A stretch of 5,260 bases of DNA from Gammaproteobacteria bacterium (GTDB lineage Bacteria > Pseudomonadota > Gammaproteobacteria > Natronospirales > REEB76): the NCBI GenBank assembly GCA_028871235.1, contig JAGWNO010000136.1:1-5260 (forward strand), read 5' to 3'. The notes below the pieces were generated by a model, which ran no database searches, was not told the origin of the DNA, and saw only the letters and a program-made list of their open reading frames with translations. The position numbers and the translations under genes are program-made. Below are positions 1 through 5,244 of this stretch, piece by piece; positions within the stretch are counted from its first letter, which is position 1; each line of letters starts with the position of its first letter.

Positions 1-1
1 A

Positions 2-418
2 GACGTCTTGAAGATCAAGGGCGCGCACACCGTGGTCGCCGGCGACGATATCAAGGTGGCGGCGGCGGTGGCGGTCATGTGCGACAGTCACGTGGGCGCC
101 CTCATAATCACCGGTCCGCGGGGCGCCATCGCCGGCATCCTCACGGAGCGCGATATCCTGCGGCGCTTCGCCGAATACGGCGCCGACCTCGGGCAAATGC
201 GCGTATCCGCGATCATGACCCGCAAGGTGGAAACCGCGGGCCCCGATGCGCGCGTGGATGATGTGCTGGATATCATGACCCGCAAGCGTTTCCGCCACAT
301 GCCGGTGGTGCATGACGGTGAACTCATCGGCATCGTCTCCATCGGAGACCTGGTGAAAGCCACGCTGCACGAGAAGACCCAGGAAGCGGAATCCCTGCGG
401 CAATACATCACTTCCTGA
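2..418 (+). CDS. Two-CBS-domain protein (5' end outside window)
   Basis: This is a stand-alone CBS-pair (Bateman module) protein. Such modules usually bind adenosyl ligands such as AMP, ATP or SAM and act as energy or redox sensors; the partner here cannot be told. Counting from the TTG at position 8, the first CBS domain covers about residues 5-57, with GALIIT and the typical GILTERDILRRFAE motif. The second covers about 66-122, with VSAIMTRKV, RHMPVV and GIVSIGDLVKA. A short charged helix with an RQYI end follows, which is usual in this family. No other catalytic or membrane segment is visible. The frame is open to the left edge (DVLKIKG), and family members normally begin a few residues before this VLKIKG stretch. 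The true start is therefore probably just upstream of the window, and TTG at 8 is only a fallback start. The stop lies 6 bp from the stop of the convergent neighbour. Confidence 0.88.
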   Translation, partial: DVLKIKGAHTVVAGDDIKVAAAVAVMCDSHVGALIITGPRGAIAGILTERDILRRFAEYGADLGQMRVSAIMTRKVETAGPDARVDDVLDIMTRKRFRHMPVVHDGELIGIVSIGDLVKATLHEKTQEAESLRQYITS

Positions 419-424
419 CGCGCC

Positions 425-2122
425 TCATTCGCGGCGGGTGTAACCCGGACCGTACAGGACCTTGCCCGGCAGCGCGCCGGTCATCTTGCCGGCGGCTATC
501 ACCGGTACGCCGTTCACCAGCACGTATTCCATGCCCACTGAAAACTGATTCGGGTTCTCGTAGGTGGCGACGTCGCGGATCGTGTCCGGATCGAACACCA
601 CGATGTCCGCCCACATGCCCTGTTTGAGCACGCCGCGGTCGGTGAGATGTTCGCGCTGCGCCGCCAGTGCCGTGAACTTGCGGATCGCGTCCGGCAGGCT
701 GAGCCGGTGCTGCTCGCGCACGTACTTGCGCAGGATCCGCGGGAATGTGCCGTAGGCGCGCGGGTGCGGATGCTCAGCCCCGAGGATGCCCCACGGCGAT
801 GCTGCGGAAGCGTCGTTATCGATGGACACCCACGGCTGTTGCAGCGCCAGCGCCACGTCCTGTTCATCCATGCCGAACACCGCCACTACCGTCTGACCGC
901 GGTCCTTGATGAGGATGTCGAACAACGCGTCCATGGGATCCTCATGCCAGTCCCGCGCGACCGCATCCAGCCGCTTGCCTTCGAGGGGCAGCAGCGCCGG
1001 ATTGTTCACCGCCGTGATCAACACCGCCCGCGGCCCGGGGATGGCCAGCCATTCGTTGTCCCATTTATCCGTGGGTGTGAGCATGTCGCGGCGGATCCTG
1101 GTCCGCGCAGCCGGGTCCTGGAGGCGCGCCAGCATCTTCCGGTTGCCGCCGTCGTGCGCCCAGGGCGGCACGAATGCCGCCAGACCGTTCTCCCAGGCGG
1201 TGTATGCGTAGGTGTCGGCACTCACGTCCACACCGGCGGCGCGCGCCGCGTCGATGCGCTTGATCACCTGCGGCATCTTGCCCCAGTTCTGCCGGCCGGC
1301 GGTCTTGAGGTGGAAGATCTCCACCGGGATATGCGCCTCGCGGCCGATGCGGAAGGTCTCGGTGAGCGCCTGCATCTCCGCGTTGCTCTCGCTGCGCATG
1401 TGGGTGGCATAGATGCCGCCGTATTGCCCGGCCACTTTCGCCAGTGCAATGAGTTCATCGGTCTTGGCATAGGGGGCGGGCGGATACTGCAGTGCCGTGG
1501 ACAGACCGAGCGCGCCCTGACGCATGGCATCCGCCACCAGCGCCTGCATCTGCCGCAGTTCCACCGGCGTCGGGTCGCGGTCACCGTAACCGATGACCAT
1601 CTCGCGCACCGAGGCCGCGCCCACGTAAGTGCCCAAGTTGATGCCCATGCCCTGCTTCTGCAGCCGCGCGAAATACTGGCTGAAAGTCCGCCAGTCAACC
1701 TTGAGATGGTAGTGGTCGTAACCGGGCTGGTTCTCGCGGATCATGGCGTCGTCGAGCGGCGCCACCGATTCACCCTCGCCGGTGATCTCGGTGGTGATGC
1801 CCTGGTAGATCTTGGAGGACGCGCGCGGATCCACCAGCAGCGTCAGCTCCGACTGACCCAGCATGTCGATGAACCCCGGGGCCACCACCAGGCCGTGGGC
1901 GTCGATGACGCGCTCCGCCGCGGCGCCGGCCAGGTTGCCGATGGCGGCGATGCGCCCCCGGCGCACGCCGATGTCACCCGCATACCAGGGCGAACCGGTG
2001 CCGTCGATGATGCGGCCGTTGCGGATGATGAGATCGTAGCCGCCGGCCGCAGGCTTGCCGGCGGCGGCGCCGGTCGCACAAACACACAGCAGGCCGAGGA
2101 TGAGCAGGATGGATGCGCGCAT
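425..2122 (-). CDS. Exported amidohydrolase, N-acyl-D-amino-acid deacylase-like, with atypical metal site
   Basis: This 565-aa protein of the amidohydrolase superfamily most resembles D-aminoacylases, which hydrolyse N-acyl-D-amino acids. Residues 1-21 look like a Sec signal peptide: Arg2, a hydrophobic core, and an AAA cleavage site before Gly22. It is therefore probably periplasmic. The N-terminal beta-sandwich starts at YDLIIRNGRIIDGTG (29-43). The barrel carries ATHMRSE with H241, EIFHLK with H271, DNDA with D437 (equivalent of the catalytic Asp) and HPHPRAYGTFPRIL (451-464). The C-terminal GMWADIVVFDP (502-512) is a family hallmark. Oddly, the usual HxH after GFID is replaced (GFIDMLGQSE, 83-92), and the Cys of the GNCG motif is replaced by GEGE (115-118). 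Substrate and even deacylase activity are thus inferred, not shown. The ATG at 2122 is backed by a GGGAG Shine-Dalgarno 6 nt upstream. The gene is monocistronic here, divergent from greB. Confidence 0.85.
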   Translation of the reverse strand: MRASILLILGLLCVCATGAAAGKPAAGGYDLIIRNGRIIDGTGSPWYAGDIGVRRGRIAAIGNLAGAAAERVIDAHGLVVAPGFIDMLGQSELTLLVDPRASSKIYQGITTEITGEGESVAPLDDAMIRENQPGYDHYHLKVDWRTFSQYFARLQKQGMGINLGTYVGAASVREMVIGYGDRDPTPVELRQMQALVADAMRQGALGLSTALQYPPAPYAKTDELIALAKVAGQYGGIYATHMRSESNAEMQALTETFRIGREAHIPVEIFHLKTAGRQNWGKMPQVIKRIDAARAAGVDVSADTYAYTAWENGLAAFVPPWAHDGGNRKMLARLQDPAARTRIRRDMLTPTDKWDNEWLAIPGPRAVLITAVNNPALLPLEGKRLDAVARDWHEDPMDALFDILIKDRGQTVVAVFGMDEQDVALALQQPWVSIDNDASAASPWGILGAEHPHPRAYGTFPRILRKYVREQHRLSLPDAIRKFTALAAQREHLTDRGVLKQGMWADIVVFDPDTIRDVATYENPNQFSVGMEYVLVNGVPVIAAGKMTGALPGKVLYGPGYTRRE

Positions 2123-2140
2123 GACTTTCTCCCGGAATGA

Positions 2141-2163
2141 CGCCGGCCGATTCTATGCCGGCG
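2141..2163 (-). promoter_or_regulatory. Candidate promoter/operator of the amidohydrolase gene
   Basis: On the minus strand a TAGAAT hexamer (2155-2150) matches the -10 consensus at five of six positions. It would start transcription near 2143, giving a leader of about 20 nt that contains the GGGAG at 2133-2129. The hexamer sits inside a perfect 7-bp inverted repeat, CGCCGGC (2141-2147) and GCCGGCG (2157-2163), separated by 9 nt. No good -35 is visible at the expected spacing. The dyad placement suits a repressor operator, but GC-rich repeats like this also arise by chance. Confidence 0.35.
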
Positions 2164-2198
2164 GCCGCCCAGCACACCAGGACCGCGGCGGCAGTGAC

Positions 2199-2204
2199 TA
2201 TAAT
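2199..2204 (+). promoter_or_regulatory. Candidate greB promoter (-10 TATAAT)
   Basis: A perfect TATAAT lies 31 nt before the greB ATG, in otherwise GC-rich DNA. It predicts a transcript start near 2211 and a leader of about 25 nt. No convincing -35 hexamer is seen around 2176-2181. On the opposite strand the overlapping bases 2202-2197 read TATAGT, so the element could also fire leftward. Confidence 0.5.
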
Positions 2205-2221
2205 CATCCGGTACGGACTTC

Positions 2222-2226
2222 AGGGA
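2222..2226 (+). promoter_or_regulatory. greB ribosome binding site
   Basis: AGGGA ends 9 nt before the ATG at 2236. It supports that start over the in-frame upstream ATG at 2137, which lies before the promoter and would add 33 residues unlike any GreB N-terminus. Confidence 0.55.
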
Positions 2227-2235
2227 TGCACAGAT

Positions 2236-2730
2236 ATGGGCCGTTGGCGTCCACCCTCACCCCAAGCCTCCGCCTATATCACCGCGGAAGGTCACCGGCG
2301 GCTGCAGGACGAACTCCACGGCCTGTGGGGACGGCGCGCTGACGTGACCCGGGCGCTGGCGGCGGCGGCGGCGGAGGGCGACCGCTCGGAGAACGCCGAA
2401 TACATATACCGCAAGAAGGAACTGCGGGAGATCGATCAGCGCATCGGCTACCTGCAAAAGCGCCTGCCGCTGCTCAAGGTGGTGTCCGCTCCGCCGCCGG
2501 ACAGGCAGCGGGTATACTTCGGCGCATGGGTAACCGTCGAAGATGAACAGGGCGACGAGCTCGAATACCGCATCGTCGGCGCGGACGAGCTGGAAACCGG
2601 GAAGCACTGCATCAGCATCGATTCGCCCATGGCCCATGCGCTGCTGAAACGCGCCATCGAGGATGAAGTACGGGTGCTCACCCCCAGCGGCGAGTTGCGC
2701 TATTACATCATCGCAGTACGCTACAGCTGA
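2236..2730 (+). CDS. greB: Transcription elongation factor GreB
   Basis: This 164-aa protein is close to the 158 aa of E. coli GreB. GreB inserts a coiled coil into the secondary channel of RNA polymerase and stimulates endonucleolytic cleavage of backtracked RNA, rescuing arrested complexes. Residues 12-85 form the N-terminal coiled coil. Its tip motif GDRSENAEY (48-56) carries D49 and E52, equivalent to the acidic pair (Asp41/Glu44) that positions the catalytic magnesium. The FKBP-like C-terminal domain (about 90-164) has VYFGAWVTVED and ISIDSPMAHALL (126-137). YFGAWV points to GreB rather than GreA. The tip is preceded by a run of five alanines (42-46) encoded by a GGC/GCG tract. A TATAAT and AGGGA support the start at 2236. 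trxC follows after 93 bp on the same strand, with no strong terminator between them. Confidence 0.95.
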   Translation: MGRWRPPSPQASAYITAEGHRRLQDELHGLWGRRADVTRALAAAAAEGDRSENAEYIYRKKELREIDQRIGYLQKRLPLLKVVSAPPPDRQRVYFGAWVTVEDEQGDELEYRIVGADELETGKHCISIDSPMAHALLKRAIEDEVRVLTPSGELRYYIIAVRYS

Positions 2731-2813
2731 GCGCACGCGACCGTTGCCGGCGCGGGCGTCCCCGGCTCTTGAAACCCGCGCAGCCGCCACCATCTGCTGA
2801 AGCAAGCCAGCGT

Positions 2814-2817
2814 GGAG
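2814..2817 (+). promoter_or_regulatory. trxC ribosome binding site
   Basis: GGAG ends 6 nt before the ATG at 2824. Because it overlaps the in-frame GTG at 2812, it favours ATG 2824 as the start. The rest of the 93-bp greB-trxC gap (2731-2823) holds only a TTGAAA at 2769-2774 without a matching -10, plus loose GC-rich inverted repeats. Confidence 0.6.
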
Positions 2818-2823
2818 CCGCAC

Positions 2824-3261
2824 ATGTCCGGGATCATCCATATCGCCTGCCCGCAATGCGGCGCCAGCAACCGGGTACCCGATACCAGGCGCGGCCAGCA
2901 CCCGAAATGCGGGCGGTGCGGCGCACTGCTGTTCTCCGGACAGCCCGCAGTGCTGAGCGATGCGGATTTCACCGCCGTGGTCAACGGCACGGATGTGCCG
3001 GTGATCGTGGACTGCTGGGCCGCCTGGTGCGGGCCTTGCAAGATGTTCGCACCGGTATTCGTGCAGGCGGCGCAGACGCTGGAACCGGATTTCCGCCTCG
3101 CCAAACTGGATACCGACGCCAACCCGCAGACCGCCGCCAGGTTCGGCATCCGCAGCATCCCCACGCTGCTTGCCTTCCGCGGCGGCCGCGAAGTCGGCCG
3201 CATCTCCGGCGCCCTGCCCCTCGACCGTTTCCTGCAATGGGCGCGGCAATACGCCGCCTGA
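2824..3261 (+). CDS. trxC: Zinc-ribbon thioredoxin (thioredoxin 2, TrxC)
   Basis: This 145-aa cytoplasmic thioredoxin (E. coli TrxC is 139 aa) reduces protein disulphides with electrons from thioredoxin reductase. The N-terminal extension carries two CxxC pairs, C9/C12 and C29/C32, in the CPQCG...KCGRCG arrangement. In TrxC proteins this binds one zinc and tunes the redox response. The thioredoxin fold covers about 40-145, with active site WCGPC (W68, C69, C72), the buried Asp D63, and the cis-Pro loop GIRSIPT with P113. An unusual feature is DCWAAWCGPC: Cys64 replaces the common Phe and Ala67 replaces the common Pro, giving an extra cysteine five residues before the active-site Cys. The gene follows greB on the same strand and may share its transcript. 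It ends 11 bp from the stop of a convergent gene. Confidence 0.93.
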   Translation: MSGIIHIACPQCGASNRVPDTRRGQHPKCGRCGALLFSGQPAVLSDADFTAVVNGTDVPVIVDCWAAWCGPCKMFAPVFVQAAQTLEPDFRLAKLDTDANPQTAARFGIRSIPTLLAFRGGREVGRISGALPLDRFLQWARQYAA

Positions 3262-3272
3262 GCGCTGTGCAG

Positions 3273-3584
3273 TCAGCGTTTCGGAGCGAATAATCCCGCC
3301 AGTTCCTGCCGCGCCTTGTCGGCAGCGCTGTCATCGCGGGGCTGGAACGCGTCCGTCCGTGGCTGGAAGTAATCGCAGAAATTGGCGCGCAGTTTGTCCT
3401 TGGGCGGGTCGGCGCGCGGCTCGTGACAGCTCTCCGCCTTGCGCGGATCGTACAGCTCGCACATGCGGCACACGTGCAGTTCAGCGCGGCAGGCGAGGCA
3501 TTCCGACAGCCGCGACAACGGCATCGGCACATCCCGCAGGGACGCGCCGCATTTCCAGCAGACCAGCGCGGTGACGGTGTTCAC
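3273..3584 (-). CDS. Small protein with eight cysteines, probable zinc-binding
   Basis: This 103-aa protein is not one whose function I can name. It looks like a conserved hypothetical of gammaproteobacteria. Three CxxC pairs lie in the first half: CWKC (9-12), CLAC (29-32) and CRMC (39-42). Single cysteines follow at 53 (ESCHEP) and 70 (NFCDYFQP). That is enough for two zinc sites or a redox cluster. The N-terminal part resembles a zinc ribbon (VCWKCGASL, then ECLACRAEL). The C-terminal 30 residues are charged and probably helical. No signal peptide or membrane segment is seen, so a cytoplasmic location is likely. GTG at 3584 was chosen because AGGGGA (3596-3591) lies 6 nt upstream; a frame open to 3635 would add 17 residues and overlap the upstream gene. 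It is probably the last gene of the leftward operon. Confidence 0.82.
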   Translation of the reverse strand: MNTVTALVCWKCGASLRDVPMPLSRLSECLACRAELHVCRMCELYDPRKAESCHEPRADPPKDKLRANFCDYFQPRTDAFQPRDDSAADKARQELAGLFAPKR

Positions 3585-3590
3585 ACAAAA

Positions 3591-3596
3591 TCCCCT
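3591..3596 (-). promoter_or_regulatory. Ribosome binding site deciding a GTG start
   Basis: Read on the minus strand, AGGGGA lies 6 nt before the GTG at 3584. It is the only good Shine-Dalgarno in this frame, and it places the start of the 103-aa protein there. Confidence 0.6.
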
Positions 3597-3611
3597 GCGC
3601 CCCAGAGATGA

Positions 3612-3632
3612 AGCCGGGGCGATCGCCCGGCT
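3612..3632. other. GC-rich hairpin between the two small genes
   Basis: A perfect 7-bp stem (3612-3618 with 3626-3632) with a 7-nt loop containing CGATCG starts at the stop codon of the 99-aa gene. It fills much of the 47-bp gap to the next gene. There is no T-tract on either side, so it is not a normal intrinsic terminator. It could act as an RNA stability or attenuation element, or be incidental. Confidence 0.3.
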
Positions 3633-3931
3633 CACGCCCAGGCGGCGTTGGAATCCGTGGGCGTATGGTAGTAGTCGCTTTCTTCGGCGAACTGCTGGAT
3701 CAGTTTTTTCAATTCTGCCTGGCGCAGTTCCGCGGTGGACATCGGTGCGCAGTCCTCACACATGGGATCGTCGCAGGGCTGGCGCGAATACAACCAGAAG
3801 TGCACCGCTCCGGCCAGCAGGCCGTCGGCGATGTCCCAGAGATCGGCTTCCGGGCGCTCGTCGCTCACGCGATTGGCAAGCTCCACCACCTGCTCGGCAG
3901 TGGAATCGAAGGAAGAAGCCTCGGTGTTCAT
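3632..3931 (-). CDS. Small acidic protein with a His/Cys cluster, function unknown
   Basis: This 99-aa protein is not recognised. It is acidic and mostly helical in character. A first segment (about 10-50) includes DLWDIADGLLAGAVHFWLYSR, of which the LLAGAVHFWLY part is hydrophobic but short and flanked by charge, so more likely a buried helix than a membrane anchor. A cluster follows: H44, C53, C58 and C61 (QPCDDPMCEDC). The spacing H-x8-C-x4-C-x2-C could hold one metal ion. The third segment (65-87) looks like a charged amphipathic helix. The ATG at 3931 was chosen because the longer frame upstream runs antiparallel in another frame through the dehydrogenase gene. Its Shine-Dalgarno is weak (CGGA, 7 nt upstream). 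It lies 56 bp after the dehydrogenase and 47 bp before the Cys-rich gene, all leftward. Confidence 0.78.
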   Translation of the reverse strand: MNTEASSFDSTAEQVVELANRVSDERPEADLWDIADGLLAGAVHFWLYSRQPCDDPMCEDCAPMSTAELRQAELKKLIQQFAEESDYYHTPTDSNAAWA

Positions 3932-3939
3932 GGCGCTGT

Positions 3940-3965
3940 CCGCTACCCAAAAGGGGCGGTATTTT
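3940..3965 (+). terminator. Terminator-like hairpin antisense to the operon
   Basis: On the plus strand, CCGC-TA-CCC, an AAAA loop and GGGGCGG form a 7-bp GC stem with a 2-nt bulge, followed directly by TATTTT. This resembles an intrinsic terminator facing right, although both flanking genes run left. On the minus strand the same stem lies in the leader of the 99-aa gene. Confidence 0.3.
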
Positions 3966-3969
3966 AGCA
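3961..3969 (-). promoter_or_regulatory. Candidate internal promoter, extended -10
   Basis: The minus strand reads TGCTAAAAT (3969-3961), that is TGn followed by TAAAAT, a five-of-six -10 with the extended TG. No strong -35 is seen, as is usual for extended -10 promoters. The predicted start near 3954 gives a leader of about 22 nt for the 99-aa gene. It would let the two small genes be transcribed without the dehydrogenase. Confidence 0.4.
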
Positions 3970-3987
3970 GACCGGATCGGACGCCAT

Positions 3988-5115
3988 TCACAGCGGCTGG
4001 CTGCGGTGGCGATAGTCCACGCGGCGCGCTTGCAGATAGGCCAAGATGAAATCGAAGCACGCCGCATCGCGTCCCACGGTTTCCGGCGGATGCACACCGG
4101 GCCTGCGGAATTTGCCCTCGAGCAGCAGGTTGGCGGCCGCGGTACAGGTAAAGCCGGTGCTGCGCGCCATCGAGGAGAAACCGGTGGTGGCATCGTATTT
4201 GTCGTGCACTTCCCACACGTGGCGCAGTCGCCGGCCGTGTTCCTCGCCTTCGACGGTCACGCGCATGACGGTGAATTCCGGCTCGCCGGGCCCGAGTTTC
4301 CACTGGTCGAGCAGCAATTTGGCCGACACCTCCAGCGGGCGCACACGCATGGCACCGACTTCAATCGGGTCGGTGGCAAAAAATCCCGCCTGGGCAAACG
4401 CGCCGATGAGCGCCGCGTGGCCAGGATAGCGCAGTGTCTTTTCCGACATCTCGGGAATGTGCGCCATGGTCTTGAGCAAGGAACGCAGGCCGTCGGTATT
4501 AAAGGCTTCAAGCCGGCCGACGCCTTCGAACTCCACGGATTCGCACTCGCTCAGCGCCGGCAGCGTCACCACTTGGCCGCCGCGCTGCAGGCGCGCCGGC
4601 CGGGTGTATTCCTCGATCACGTCAATCGGCGAGAACGGCGCTTTGTAATTGAACGGCGGCTGCGGATGTTGCGGCAAGCCGCCCACCAGGCACTCGAAGC
4701 GCGTGACTTTCAACTGCGCGTCGTGATGGCCGAGAATGAGGTTGTCCATGCCGGGCGCCACGCCGATATCCACCAGCGCGGTAACGCCCTTGTCTTTTGC
4801 CAGCGCGTCCAGTTGCAACGCGTCTTCCGGGAAGAAGGAAATATCGGCGATATGCTTGCCGGCCTCGATGAGCGTTTTGAGGGTGCGAAAACCCAGGAAA
4901 CCGGGCACCGCGGAAACCACGAGGTCGAAGGGCCGCACGAACTCGGCCAAAGCCCGCGCATCAGCGATATCCAGTTGGCGTGTGGCTATGCCATGCGCCG
5001 CCAGTCGCGCCAGCGCCGCTTCGCTGCGATCGGCCGATGTCACCTCGTGGCGCCCGGCCAGATCGCGGGCCATGACGCCGCCCACCATGCCGGCGCCGAG
5101 TACGCAGATTTTCAT
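3988..5115 (-). CDS. Lysine 6-dehydrogenase / saccharopine dehydrogenase-like oxidoreductase
   Basis: This 375-aa cytoplasmic NAD(P)-dependent oxidoreductase belongs to the saccharopine dehydrogenase superfamily. Residues 1-125 form a Rossmann domain beginning VLGAGMVG (G7, G9, G12). D29 at the end of the second strand suggests NAD preference. DIGVAPGMDNL (116-126), VGGLP (144-148), LEAFNTDG (202-209), the RYPGHA turn (229-234) and RPGVHPPE (338-345) match the pattern I know from bacterial lysine 6-dehydrogenases. Those oxidise L-lysine to 2-aminoadipate semialdehyde/piperideine-6-carboxylate. The length (about 370-385 aa in that group) also fits. Saccharopine dehydrogenase or another amino-acid substrate remains possible. 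The ATG at 5115 was chosen because the Rossmann strand starts at residue 2 and AAGGG lies 8 nt upstream; a TTG at 5238 would add 41 unrelated residues. It is probably the first gene of the leftward operon. Confidence 0.87.
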   Translation of the reverse strand: MKICVLGAGMVGGVMARDLAGRHEVTSADRSEAALARLAAHGIATRQLDIADARALAEFVRPFDLVVSAVPGFLGFRTLKTLIEAGKHIADISFFPEDALQLDALAKDKGVTALVDIGVAPGMDNLILGHHDAQLKVTRFECLVGGLPQHPQPPFNYKAPFSPIDVIEEYTRPARLQRGGQVVTLPALSECESVEFEGVGRLEAFNTDGLRSLLKTMAHIPEMSEKTLRYPGHAALIGAFAQAGFFATDPIEVGAMRVRPLEVSAKLLLDQWKLGPGEPEFTVMRVTVEGEEHGRRLRHVWEVHDKYDATTGFSSMARSTGFTCTAAANLLLEGKFRRPGVHPPETVGRDAACFDFILAYLQARRVDYRHRSQPL

Positions 5116-5154
5116 GAGGCTTGCCCTTGATGTTTGATGCTTGTATCCCATCTT

Positions 5155-5187
5155 CGTGGATGCACCACGGCACCGCAAGCGCTGCGG
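5155..5187. promoter_or_regulatory. Tandem dyads in the divergent intergenic region
   Basis: The 129-bp region 5116-5244 separates the dehydrogenase start from a possible rightward gene. It contains CGTGG-N5-CCACG (5155-5169) and, 3 bp later, CCGCA-N5-TGCGG (5173-5187). Both are perfect 5-bp arms around 5 nt, with centres 18 bp apart. They could bind a dimeric regulator of one or both genes. The arms are short and chance is a real alternative. A weak plus-strand TGCTAACCT (5203-5211) might be an extended -10 for the rightward gene. I found no convincing leftward promoter. Confidence 0.25.
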
Positions 5188-5244
5188 CAGCTTGCACATT
5201 TCTGCTAACCTAGCACCCTGAGCAAATTCACCGGACAACCCGCC

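Noticed and set aside
212..286. Exact 15-bp direct repeat (212-226 and 272-286) in the CBS gene
   Set aside because: Both copies encode I-M-T-R-K at the end of linker and domain segments where CBS proteins commonly carry this motif; it is explained by protein sequence and shared codons.
647..2140. A 497-codon open frame on the plus strand opposite the amidohydrolase gene
   Set aside because: It is antisense to a clear enzyme with signal peptide and Shine-Dalgarno. Its translation is rich in Arg, His and Ala without domain character, as expected of the opposite strand of GC-rich coding DNA.
2358..2374. GGC trinucleotide run in greB
   Set aside because: It encodes an Ala run before the GreB tip, where Ala-rich sequence is normal; it is short and could slip, but nothing suggests phase variation because the unit is three bases.
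2769..2774. TTGAAA as the -35 of a trxC promoter
   Set aside because: No acceptable -10 hexamer occurs 15-19 bp downstream.
2750..2781. Inverted repeat GCGCGGG / CCCGCGC in the greB-trxC gap as a terminator
   Set aside because: The loop is 18 nt and there is no T-tract; a competing stem at 2746-2766 is followed only by TCTT. Neither is convincing.
2257..3249. A 330-codon minus-strand frame opposite greB and trxC
   Set aside because: It spans two confidently identified genes and their spacer, and its product resembles no protein; it is a GC-driven shadow.
3439..5130. A 563-codon open frame on the plus strand opposite the operon
   Set aside because: It runs through three minus-strand genes and two intergenic gaps, has low-complexity Arg/His-rich composition and no credible start signal.
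5116..5238. Upstream TTG start at 5238 for the dehydrogenase
   Set aside because: The added 41 residues have no family counterpart, and the Rossmann strand with a good Shine-Dalgarno begins at the ATG at 5115.
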